Positions 1-6,439 of a stretch of DNA of 10,158 nucleotides are shown here, piece by piece; position 1 is the stretch's first letter, and each line of letters starts with the position of its first letter. Made by a program: the position numbers and the translations under genes. Origin of the DNA: Acidobacteriaceae bacterium. GTDB lineage: Bacteria > Acidobacteriota > Terriglobia > Terriglobales > Acidobacteriaceae. The notes under the pieces were generated by a model. The model saw only the letters and a program-made list of their open reading frames with translations. It did no database searches and was not told the origin of the DNA. The stretch is taken from NCBI GenBank assembly GCA_003167305.1, contig PMTP01000104.1, positions 1 to 10,158 of the forward strand, given 5' to 3'.

Positions 1-776
1 TGCTCGAAGCCCATGCTGACGCATACGTCTGTGTAGACCGCATCGGCTCCTTCGACGGCGGCCTGCGGATCTTGCAGCAGTCGCAGCTCGCATCCGTTGG
101 CTTGCGCAATGTCGCGCGCCAGCGTGACGATTTCAATGTCCGGCGAATAGCCGCGCGGCGTGGCGATCGTTACATTCGCTCCCAGTTGCGCTCCGGTGAG
201 CATCAGCGAGTGGCAGACGTTGTTGCCATCGCCTACATAAGTAAAGTTGAGCCCGGCGACGTGGCCGAAGTGCTCATCGAGCGTCATGAAATCGGCCAGT
301 GCCTGGCAAGGATGCTCGAAGTCGGAGAGCGCGTTGATGACCGGCACGCGCGAGTTGGCGGCCATCTCGGTGATGGTGTCGTGCGCGTACGTGCGCAGCA
401 CAATCACATCGACCCAGCGCTCGACGTTGCGCGCGATGTCGGCAATGGATTCGCGCTCGCCCAGCGGCGAACTGGTCTGATCGACGAAGATCGCGTTGCC
501 GCCCATGGTGTTGATGCCGGCCTCGAAGCTGAGGCGCGTGCGCAGGCTGGCCTTCTCGAACATCAGCACCATCTGTTTCGCGTCAAGAGCATGGCGGTAC
601 TTTTCCGGATGGCGCTTGACGTCGTGGCCAAGCTTGACAATCGCGCGCACCTCGCCGCTGGAAAGATCGGCGATGGAGCACATATCTTCGCCATTCAGGC
701 GCGCGGCGGCGGCAAGAATATCAGGGTCTTTCCCGACGGGTACTACGGGCGCTTCGATGAGAGTATTGCTAGCCAT
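1..776 (-). CDS. argF: Ornithine carbamoyltransferase (OTCase), C-terminus cut by window edge
   Basis: Transfers the carbamoyl group of carbamoyl phosphate to ornithine to make citrulline, in the cytoplasm. I read 258 residues from ATG at 774-776; the C-terminal part (roughly 50-60 residues, from the usual length near 310) lies beyond position 1. The carbamoyl-phosphate loop is SLRTR at residues 77-81, within FEKASLRTRLSFE. The HPCQ motif is at 155-158 and GDGNN at 182-186. Near the cut end the TDVxxSMG segment reads TDVCVSMG, with Cys where Trp is common. The start is fixed by AGGAGG eight bases upstream. The ATG overlaps the argD stop by 8 nt, so translation is probably coupled. It is the last visible gene of the argR-argC-argB-argD-argF operon. 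Aspartate or acetylornithine carbamoyltransferase are alternatives, but the context and HPCQ favour OTCase. Confidence 0.95.
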   Translation of the reverse strand, partial: MASNTLIEAPVVPVGKDPDILAAAARLNGEDMCSIADLSSGEVRAIVKLGHDVKRHPEKYRHALDAKQMVLMFEKASLRTRLSFEAGINTMGGNAIFVDQTSSPLGERESIADIARNVERWVDVIVLRTYAHDTITEMAANSRVPVINALSDFEHPCQALADFMTLDEHFGHVAGLNFTYVGDGNNVCHSLMLTGAQLGANVTIATPRGYSPDIEIVTLARDIAQANGCELRLLQDPQAAVEGADAVYTDVCVSMGFE

Positions 777-2040
777 GGGTCTGTCCTCCTGCGGATGGGG
801 CAGCGATTTGGGTTGGGGCATAAGCGGTGAAGACCTCGTCCAGTGCGGCAATGGTGGTGTCCACATGAACGCGCTCGAAGATGTAAGGCGGCAGGAAGCG
901 CAGCGTCGTATCGCTGGTGCAGTTGATGACCACATGATGCTTGAGCATCTCCGTGACAGCGTGCTTGCCCAGTTCCGCGGAGTCGAGATCGGCGGCGATC
1001 ATCAGTCCCTTGCCGCGCACGTCGATGATGCACGAATGGCGTTCCGCGAGCTTGCGCAATTGCTGCTGGAAGTACTCGCCGATCTCATTCACATGATCGA
1101 GCAGATTCTCATTTTCGATGAAGTCGATCACAGCCGAAGCGACTGCGCAAGCAAGCGGGCCGCCACCAAAAGTTGTTCCGTGCATACCCGCATGGAAGGC
1201 GCGCGCCACCTCGTTGGTGCAGAGCGTCGCGCTCATGGGAATGCCGCCGGCCAGCGGCTTGGCGAGGGTGGTGATGTCGGGCTTGATGCCGAAGTGCTGA
1301 TAGGCGCACCACTTTCCGGTGCGGCCCATGCCGGCCTGAATCTCATCGGCGATGATCAACGCGCCGGTCGAATCCGCCAGCGCGCGCGCCTCGGCAAAGA
1401 ACTCCTGCGTCAGCGGGCGCACTCCGCCCTCACCCTGAATTGCCTCAAGAAGAATTGCGCAGATTTCGTTGGAGAATTTCGCGCGCAGATCTTCTATGTC
1501 GTTGAACTTCACAAACTCGAAGCCGGGAACAACGGGCTCGAAGGGAACGCGGTACTTTTCCTTGTGGGTGGCCGAGATGGCGCCGAAGGTACGGCCATGA
1601 AAGCTCTGTTCGAGAGCGAGAAACTTGGTACCGATCTGCTTGCCTTCTTCGCGCAGAATGCCGGCGTGCGCGCGGGCCAGCTTGAGCGCGCACTCGATGG
1701 CCTCGCAGCCGGAGTTGCCAAAATACACGCGATCCATGCCGGTGATGCGCGTGACGCGTTCAGCAAGGCCGGCCATCTTGTCGTTGAAGTAGTAATTCGA
1801 CGCGTTGATCAAAGTGCGGCTCTGCTGGGCAATAGCATCCTGAATCACCTTGCTGCTGTAGCCCAGCGCGTTGACGCCGATGCCGCTCAGCAGGTCGAGA
1901 TAGCGATCGCCGTTCTCGTCGATCAGATGAACGTCCTCGCCGGCCACAAATAAAACAGGAAAGCGATCGTACGTATGAATGAGCAACCGCGCTTCAGCGG
2001 CTTGAATCTCTTCGAGCTTGGTCATTTCTGCGAGTATCAT
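769..2040 (-). CDS. argD: Acetylornithine aminotransferase (PLP-dependent, class III)
   Basis: Cytoplasmic PLP enzyme that converts N-acetylglutamate 5-semialdehyde plus glutamate to N-acetylornithine plus 2-oxoglutarate. The protein has 423 residues; the family usually has about 400. Visible hallmarks are the PLP-phosphate segment GNSGCEA at 108-114, FHGRT at 147-151, ADEIQ at 231-235 with Asp232 for the pyridine nitrogen, and the Schiff-base lysine Lys261 in TLAKPLAGG. Cys at 112 replaces the usual Thr of NSGTEA. A short Ala/Pro/Gly-rich tail follows the fold and explains part of the extra length. ATG at 2040 is preferred because AAGGAG lies 6-7 nt upstream and overlaps the argB stop; an in-frame ATG at 2025 has no comparable site. 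The gene starts 10 nt after argB and its stop overlaps the argF start. Some ArgD enzymes also serve lysine synthesis as succinyl-DAP aminotransferase; this cannot be judged here. Confidence 0.95.
   Translation of the reverse strand: MILAEMTKLEEIQAAEARLLIHTYDRFPVLFVAGEDVHLIDENGDRYLDLLSGIGVNALGYSSKVIQDAIAQQSRTLINASNYYFNDKMAGLAERVTRITGMDRVYFGNSGCEAIECALKLARAHAGILREEGKQIGTKFLALEQSFHGRTFGAISATHKEKYRVPFEPVVPGFEFVKFNDIEDLRAKFSNEICAILLEAIQGEGGVRPLTQEFFAEARALADSTGALIIADEIQAGMGRTGKWCAYQHFGIKPDITTLAKPLAGGIPMSATLCTNEVARAFHAGMHGTTFGGGPLACAVASAVIDFIENENLLDHVNEIGEYFQQQLRKLAERHSCIIDVRGKGLMIAADLDSAELGKHAVTEMLKHHVVINCTSDTTLRFLPPYIFERVHVDTTIAALDEVFTAYAPTQIAAPSAGGQTHG
785..790 (-). promoter_or_regulatory. Strong ribosome binding site for argF
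   Basis: On the minus strand this reads AGGAGG, a full Shine-Dalgarno core, 8 nt before the argF ATG. It lies inside the 3' end of argD. It decides the argF start and shows that argF can be initiated independently although it overlaps argD. Confidence 0.8.
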
Positions 2041-2050
2041 CCTTTTCTCC

Positions 2051-2833
2051 TTAGGCCACCATCACTTCAGTGCCGTATGCTACGCGGGAACTGCACAGGT
2101 CAGGCAACGAACCGGCAGCCTCTGCGGGTAAAATGCGAACGCGCTTGACGCCATTGAGCAGAGCCTCGCGGCAGGCGCCCAGCTTGGGCAACATGCCGCC
2201 GGAGATGACGGCGCTCTTGGCCATCTCCGCAATTTGATCGATCGACAGCCATCGCATGACCGCGCCCGATGCGCCCTTCACGCCGGGCACATCAGTGAGG
2301 AAGACCAGCGCATCCGCGTGGCAAGCGACGGCGCAGGCCGCGGCCATCTCGTCGGCGTTGATGTTGTAGTACTCGCCATCAAAGCCGAGCGCCATCGAGC
2401 AGAAGACGGGCACGCAGTTCGTCTGCCATACGGCTTCGATCAGGCGCGCATCGCTGGAAGCAATTTCGCCCACAAAGCCGAGGTCGGGCGCGGTGCGTTT
2501 TTTGCGCGCGCGGAAGCTCAGCCCGTCTCCGCCGGAGAGTCCTACGGCCGGCTGACCGATCGCTCCCAGCGCGGCGACCAAAGTTTTATTCACTTTGCCG
2601 GCAAAGACCATCAGCGCCACGTCGCGCGTCTCAGCGTCGGTGACGCGCAGTCCGTTGATGAACTCGCTCTGCTTGCCCAGCGCTTTGAGCGTGCGCGTCA
2701 GTTGCACGCCGCCGCCATGGACTACCAAGACTTGGTGGCCGTCGCGCACCAGCTCGGCAATGGCGCGCGTACAGCCTTCTAGCAGCGACGGAGTCTCCAG
2801 GCCTGCTCCGCCCAATTTGACGACGTACTTCAT
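2051..2833 (-). CDS. argB: Acetylglutamate kinase
   Basis: Phosphorylates N-acetylglutamate with ATP, the second step of arginine synthesis, in the cytoplasm. The 260-residue protein is a short, E. coli-sized amino-acid kinase. Visible motifs are the N-terminal VKLGGAG with Lys6, the glycine loop HGGG at 39-42, NINADEMA at 157-164 with Asp161, LTDVPGV at 179-185, and SGGMLPK at 211-217 with Lys217. These match the substrate- and ATP-binding residues known for the family. The start is supported by a GGAAGG site 6 nt upstream. The ATG overlaps the argC stop as ATGA, so the two are probably translationally coupled. The short length lacks the N-terminal helix typical of arginine-inhibited hexameric kinases; from length alone, I infer a non-hexameric form, possibly insensitive to arginine. 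Confidence 0.95.
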   Translation of the reverse strand: MKYVVKLGGAGLETPSLLEGCTRAIAELVRDGHQVLVVHGGGVQLTRTLKALGKQSEFINGLRVTDAETRDVALMVFAGKVNKTLVAALGAIGQPAVGLSGGDGLSFRARKKRTAPDLGFVGEIASSDARLIEAVWQTNCVPVFCSMALGFDGEYYNINADEMAAACAVACHADALVFLTDVPGVKGASGAVMRWLSIDQIAEMAKSAVISGGMLPKLGACREALLNGVKRVRILPAEAAGSLPDLCSSRVAYGTEVMVA

Positions 2834-3897
2834 TCGAGACCTTCCGATTCGCCCCAGCCGAGCATCACATTCAGATTCTGCACGGCCTGGCCGGATGCGC
2901 CTTTCAGTAAATTATCCAGGCAGCAGACGACCACTGCGCGGCGGCCGCCGGTGTCGAGCTGGAAGCCGATGTCGGCATAGTTGGTGCGGACAATATGCTG
3001 AATCTGCGGCAGAGTTTTGTCGTAGAGCCGGACCATGGGACTGCCCGCGAAAAAATCGTGATAGACCTTTGCGATGCTCGCCTTGCTCTGCGCTTCGTGG
3101 AAATGCACATACATCGTGGAAAGAATTCCGCGCGGAATCGGCAGCAGATGCGGCGTAAAAATGATCTCGCTCGCGTCGAGGCCGACCTGCTCCAGCAATT
3201 CTCCAGTGTGGCGATGCGTGAAGGCGCCATAGGCGGAGAGATTGTCAGCCGCATACATGAAATGCGTCTTCGCGGTGGGCGCTTTGCCCGCGCCGCTCAC
3301 GCCGCTCTTGGCGTCGGCGACGATGCCGCGCGTGAGGTCCACCAGCCCCGCGGCCACCAGCGGCTTGAGCGCGAGGATGATCGAAGTCGCATAACAGCCG
3401 GGATTGGCGATCAGGCGCGCGCCCGCGATCCGCTTACGATGTAACTCCGGCATACCATAGACGGCCTGCTCCTGGGTTTCCTCCGCCAGCTCCGTGCCGT
3501 CGTCCTCGAAGGCATAGACGGCGCGGTTGGCCGCTTCTGTCAGCCGCCATGCGCCGCTCAAATCGATCACGCGCATGCCGCGCGCCAGAGCTTCCGGAAC
3601 CCACGCCCGCGATTGCTCGTGAGGCGTGGCCAAAAAAAGAACGTCCACGTCAAGATCGCTGAGCAACTCCCAGGAAAAGGGCTGCTGCCGCAAGGCTCCG
3701 TGGCCTTGGCTGTCGGCCAGTTCCGGATGAATCTCGGCCAATGGAATGCCACCCCGCGCCGCGTCGGCAGCGTCCACGCGCCCGGCGAAGACCGGGGGCT
3801 TGCCCTTGAGGCGAGGATGCCGCAGCAACAGCCGCGCCAGCTCCGCGCCCGCGTATCCGGTCACTCCCACTACCGCAGTTTGCACCGTTTCTTTCAT
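2830..3897 (-). CDS. argC: N-acetyl-gamma-glutamyl-phosphate reductase
   Basis: NADPH-dependent reduction of N-acetylglutamyl 5-phosphate to the semialdehyde, third step of the pathway, cytoplasmic. The protein has 355 residues, normal for the family. The N-terminal Rossmann motif is GVTGYAGAEL at 11-20. The catalytic cysteine is Cys168 in NPGCYAT. The HRH motif with the presumed catalytic histidine is at 228-230, followed by TGEL. The conserved segment TPHLLPIPRG lies at 248-257. The start ATG forms an ATGA overlap with the argR stop. A GGAG lies only 2 nt before the ATG and a GAGGA lies 13 nt before it, neither at ideal spacing, so initiation may depend on ribosomes finishing argR. The stop in turn overlaps the argB start by 4 nt. 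Confidence 0.96.
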   Translation of the reverse strand: MKETVQTAVVGVTGYAGAELARLLLRHPRLKGKPPVFAGRVDAADAARGGIPLAEIHPELADSQGHGALRQQPFSWELLSDLDVDVLFLATPHEQSRAWVPEALARGMRVIDLSGAWRLTEAANRAVYAFEDDGTELAEETQEQAVYGMPELHRKRIAGARLIANPGCYATSIILALKPLVAAGLVDLTRGIVADAKSGVSGAGKAPTAKTHFMYAADNLSAYGAFTHRHTGELLEQVGLDASEIIFTPHLLPIPRGILSTMYVHFHEAQSKASIAKVYHDFFAGSPMVRLYDKTLPQIQHIVRTNYADIGFQLDTGGRRAVVVCCLDNLLKGASGQAVQNLNVMLGWGESEGLE

Positions 3898-4274
3898 GAC
3901 TCCAGCATCGTCCTCAATCGGGATTCGACCTCGCCTGCGCGGCGAATGTCGGGGCAGATCACCAACACTGTGTCGTCGCCCGCAACCGTGCCCAGGACCA
4001 CCTGATTCATGGCCTGCTTCACGCGCATGCCGAAACTTTCAATCATCTCGGCCACTGAAGGCGGGCTATTGTCTTCTACCGCCGCGCCCGCGGTCTTAGA
4101 TAAAGTGTAGCCGCCGGGGCCTTTCGAGAGGCGCAGTTCGTGAATGTCGCGCGAGAGCGTGGCCTGGGTCACCGCAAAGCCCCGCCGGCGCAGCTTGCGG
4201 CGCAATTCGTCCTGGCTGGCCACCAGCGCGTGGCCCACCAGTTCACGAATCGCATTGTGGCGTTGATCTTTCAT
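3894..4274 (-). CDS. argR: Arginine repressor
   Basis: Arginine-responsive regulator; hexamers with bound arginine repress arg promoters. From ATG at 4274 it has 126 residues. The N-terminal winged helix-turn-helix contains TQATLSRDIHEL at 36-47, the classic recognition helix segment. The C-terminal oligomerisation and arginine-binding domain contains LGTVAGDDTVLVI at 94-106, where the GDD aspartates contact arginine in known ArgR structures. A longer reading from GTG at 4286 adds four residues. I chose 4274 because the family usually starts MKxxR and because AAGGTG lies 9 nt upstream. It is the first gene of the operon and couples to argC by an ATGA overlap. Two ARG-box-like sites cover its promoter, so it most likely represses itself and the biosynthetic genes together. 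Some ArgR/AhrC proteins also activate catabolic genes; no such target is seen here. Confidence 0.95.
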   Translation of the reverse strand: MKDQRHNAIRELVGHALVASQDELRRKLRRRGFAVTQATLSRDIHELRLSKGPGGYTLSKTAGAAVEDNSPPSVAEMIESFGMRVKQAMNQVVLGTVAGDDTVLVICPDIRRAGEVESRLRTMLES

Positions 4275-4321
4275 GGTCGATTGCACCTTGCTTGTCGAGC
4301 AAATCGAAAAGCGGCACTCGT

Positions 4322-4350
4322 TTGAACGGCCCTATGTGAATAAATATACA
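4322..4350 (+). promoter_or_regulatory. Possible divergent promoter toward the thioredoxin gene, overlapping ARG box 1
   Basis: The plus strand has TTGAAC (4322-4327) and TATACA (4345-4350) separated by 17 bp, each 4 of 6 to consensus. If used, the leader to the next gene would be about 140 nt, and ArgR bound at box 1 would cover its -10. A competing candidate is TTGGCA at 4425-4430 with GACTAT or TATGAA downstream (4448-4456). Neither can be preferred firmly. Confidence 0.3.
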
Positions 4351-4352
4351 AC
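4335..4352. promoter_or_regulatory. ARG box 1 (ArgR operator half)
   Basis: The plus strand reads TGTGAATAAATATACAAC. Against the E. coli consensus TNTGAATWWWWATTCANW it matches 16 of 18 positions by my count, with mismatches only at positions 14 and 18. It overlaps the predicted -10 element of the argR promoter. The match was made by eye; binding is inferred. Confidence 0.78.
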
Positions 4353-4372
4353 AAAAGAGAATAAGTATGCAA
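4343..4372 (-). promoter_or_regulatory. Predicted sigma-70-type promoter of the argR operon
   Basis: Read on the minus strand: -35 TTGCAT (4367-4372, 3 of 6), an 18-bp spacer, and -10 TATATT (4343-4348, 5 of 6). Transcription would start near 4336, leaving an untranslated leader of about 60 nt before argR. The -35 is weak, but both elements sit inside the two ARG boxes, as expected for repression by blocking polymerase. Confidence 0.6.
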
Positions 4373-4373
4373 G
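4356..4373. promoter_or_regulatory. ARG box 2 (weaker ArgR operator half)
   Basis: The plus strand reads AGAGAATAAGTATGCAAG. It matches the core GAATAA and the ATKCAAK half of the Bacillus-type ARG box, 13 of 18 positions. Alone it would be marginal. It lies exactly 3 bp after box 1, so the repeat distance is 21 bp, the spacing known for tandem ARG boxes bound by one ArgR hexamer. It covers the predicted -35 of the argR promoter. Confidence 0.65.
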
Positions 4374-4496
4374 AAATCCGGCTGGCGAGCTTTTTTACGC
4401 CGCGTGGAATAATTTTCAAGCATTTTGGCAATTGCCTGCGTCTGGTGGACTATGAACTCGGGTCAGGCAGTATTATCAGGTTGAATGGAGAGATCG

Positions 4497-5720
4497 ATGA
4501 AAGCGTTTTTGTATGTGCCTGGGTCCGTGCTGTCGCGGCGGTTTCTTGTGGTTTTCATCAGCGCGATGTTTCTTGGATCGCTCTCAGCCGCGGCGCTGCC
4601 CGAACCGGGAACGCCCGCCCCGCCTTTGCAATTCACGCAACTGCTGCAAGCGCCGCCGAGAACAAAAACAGACTGGGAATCGCTGCGCGGCAAGGTTGTG
4701 GTGCTGGAGTTCTGGGAGACGCATTGTGGACCCTGTATCGCCGAAATCCCACACCTGAGCAAACTCATCGCCGAACTCGATCCGGCCAAGTTCCAATTCA
4801 TCTCCGTGGACGGTGATTCCCAAGAAGATGAGAAGGTTGTGCAGGAGTTTCTGACCAAAAGAAAGATGCCTGGTTGGGTAGGAGTTGACACCACTGGCAG
4901 CGTCGCTGCTTGGTATGGAGTAAAGGCATTTCCTACGACCATTATTGTGGATGGACAGGGTCGAATTGTCGCGGTGACTCACCCGCAGTTTCTTACAACT
5001 GCCGATTTACAGGCCGTGGCGGATGGCAAGGGGGTCAAGTTTAAGCCGATGTTGGATATGAATGCGTTGGTAAAGTCGGAATCGCCTGCGCCTGACGTCA
5101 AACCTCTCTTTGAGCTTTCCCTCACCAAAGCGCCGCCAGATACCAAGAACGGGATGATGTTTGGCAAAGGCCGGATAATTATCTCTGGATCAAATGCTAA
5201 GGCGCTCATTTCCAATGCTTACCCGAACCTGCCTGAGGACAGATTTCTCCCGACAAGCGTTTTTCCCGAAGGACTCTACAATCTGCACGCGACTTGGTCG
5301 GCTGGCGTGGATAACAACAACCAACTTGCTCCCTTCCTTCAGATGGCCATTACCTACGGTTTGAAGCTACAGGTCGAATCGAAGACCGTTACCAAGAAAG
5401 TCTACCTACTGAAAGCGATCGATGCGGACCATAAACTTCTAACGCCTTCCGCTTCTACCGGTGGAAGTATGTCAGGATATTGGGATGGAAAGATGAGGTT
5501 AGCCAATAGTTCCATGGATAATCTGGCGAATGAATTAGAAGGCGGGCTTGAGGTTCCTGTAATCAACGAGACCGGTATCGAGGGAAAATTCGACGCGGAG
5601 CTGGAGTTTCCGGCAAAGGATGTGGAAGCCGCCAAGGCCGTGCTGCTCAAGACGCTGGACTTGGATCTGATTGAAGCGGAGAGACCCATCCAGATGCTCG
5701 AAGTGAGTCCGCGGGAATAG
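4497..5720 (+). CDS. Exported TlpA-type thioredoxin fused to a TIGR03435-family domain
   Basis: Predicted secreted thiol-disulfide protein of 407 residues. Residues 1-33 form a signal peptide: basic Arg14-Arg15, a hydrophobic stretch 16-30, then Ala31-33 as likely cleavage site. A TlpA/AhpC-like thioredoxin domain spans about 36-175. Its active site is CGPC at 77-80 within EFWETHCGPC, and the cis-proline is Pro146 in KAFPTT. The C-terminal half, about 200-405, fits the TIGR03435 domain of soil Acidobacteria: a PVINETGIEGKFD segment at 354-366 and a final amphipathic part ending near LEVSPRE. That domain has no established function. ATG at 4497 is chosen over ATG at 4485 because GGAG lies 6 nt before it and the protein then starts at a normal signal peptide. 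The gene is monocistronic, divergent from argR, and visibly poorer in GC than its flanks. Redox activity in the periplasm is inferred; the partner is unknown. Confidence 0.88.
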   Translation: MKAFLYVPGSVLSRRFLVVFISAMFLGSLSAAALPEPGTPAPPLQFTQLLQAPPRTKTDWESLRGKVVVLEFWETHCGPCIAEIPHLSKLIAELDPAKFQFISVDGDSQEDEKVVQEFLTKRKMPGWVGVDTTGSVAAWYGVKAFPTTIIVDGQGRIVAVTHPQFLTTADLQAVADGKGVKFKPMLDMNALVKSESPAPDVKPLFELSLTKAPPDTKNGMMFGKGRIIISGSNAKALISNAYPNLPEDRFLPTSVFPEGLYNLHATWSAGVDNNNQLAPFLQMAITYGLKLQVESKTVTKKVYLLKAIDADHKLLTPSASTGGSMSGYWDGKMRLANSSMDNLANELEGGLEVPVINETGIEGKFDAELEFPAKDVEAAKAVLLKTLDLDLIEAERPIQMLEVSPRE

Positions 5721-5767
5721 GCGAAGAAGGCAGTGGAAGCCAACCCGCGCCACGCTCCATGCGTTGA

Positions 5768-5795
5768 TTGACACTGTTCGCGCGGACTCGATAAT
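5768..5795 (+). promoter_or_regulatory. Near-consensus sigma-70-type promoter for the methyltransferase-like gene
   Basis: TTGACA at 5768-5773 is a perfect -35. GATAAT at 5790-5795 matches the -10 in 5 of 6 bases, and the spacer is 16 bp. Transcription would start near 5802, about 38 nt before the ATG at 5840. It lies in the gap after the thioredoxin gene, so the downstream gene is probably transcribed on its own. Confidence 0.65.
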
Positions 5796-5839
5796 CTGTA
5801 AGTGCGTATTTTTTCAATCTTTAACATGGGGTAAAGATT

Positions 5840-6439
5840 ATGTTGCCTAGCATCATCCGGCGATCCAGGCTGATCTTTTTTTATAAGCGAATGGCGGCGA
5901 TGCCGGATTATCTGTTTTGGAAGTTGAAAGGGTCGCCTCGTCCGAGAGTGCCACACCTGATCAAGCAGAGAACGCTGCGCGAATACGCCAAGAGATTTCA
6001 GCTTCCGGTTCTGATCGAGACGGGGACGCAGTTCGGGCAGATGATCGACGCCGTGGAGAAGTATTTTCGCGAGATCTATTCAATCGAGCTGGATGACGCC
6101 AATTACGCGCTGGCTGTGAAGAACTTTGCCGGCCATGCGCGGATTCATCTGCTGCATGGCGATAGCGCGGTGGAGCTGCCGAAGTTGCTTCAGTCGGTTT
6201 CCGAGCCTTGCCTTTTCTGGCTGGACGGGCATTCGGACAAGACGCCGATCATGGAGGAATTACGCGCTGTTTTTACCCATGGGAGCTACAAGCACGCGAT
6301 TTTGATTGATGACGCGAACTGTTTCGGCTCCAGCCAGTTCTATCCCACCATGGATGCGGTGAGAGAACTGACCGCCCGGCTCTGGCCGGAAGCTATGGTG
6401 GAAGTGCGGGATAACATCATCCGGATTCATCCTTCCTAA
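5840..6439 (+). CDS. Small SAM-methyltransferase-like protein, substrate unknown
   Basis: The 199-residue protein resembles a class I Rossmann methyltransferase but I cannot place it in a named family. A basic, hydrophobic N-terminus (residues 1-40) precedes the fold. A motif-I-like segment IETGTQFGQMIDAV lies at 59-72; the acidic motif II is SIELDD at 81-86; LLHGDSA at 104-110 is the next expected strand; FWLDGHS at 126-132 and ILIDDAN at 154-160 are two acidic strand ends, as in FkbM/TylF-like enzymes that bind a metal. Motif I lacks the usual GxGxG. The ATG at 5840 has only a GGGG at 8 nt as ribosome site, but fits the promoter at 5768-5795; internal Met18 or Met21 are alternatives. No glycan or secondary-metabolite genes flank it, so context does not reveal the substrate. 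Confidence 0.7.
   Translation: MLPSIIRRSRLIFFYKRMAAMPDYLFWKLKGSPRPRVPHLIKQRTLREYAKRFQLPVLIETGTQFGQMIDAVEKYFREIYSIELDDANYALAVKNFAGHARIHLLHGDSAVELPKLLQSVSEPCLFWLDGHSDKTPIMEELRAVFTHGSYKHAILIDDANCFGSSQFYPTMDAVRELTARLWPEAMVEVRDNIIRIHPS

Noticed and set aside
496..1953. Long plus-strand open frame of 485 codons opposite argD and argF
   Set aside because: It is antisense to two clearly conserved enzymes, shows no recognisable motif and has no ribosome site. Long antisense frames are common in GC-rich coding DNA.
4383..4403. Short GGCG/CGCC symmetry around a T6 tract, considered as a terminator
   Set aside because: Only a 4-bp stem with the T-run inside the loop, so it cannot act as an intrinsic terminator.
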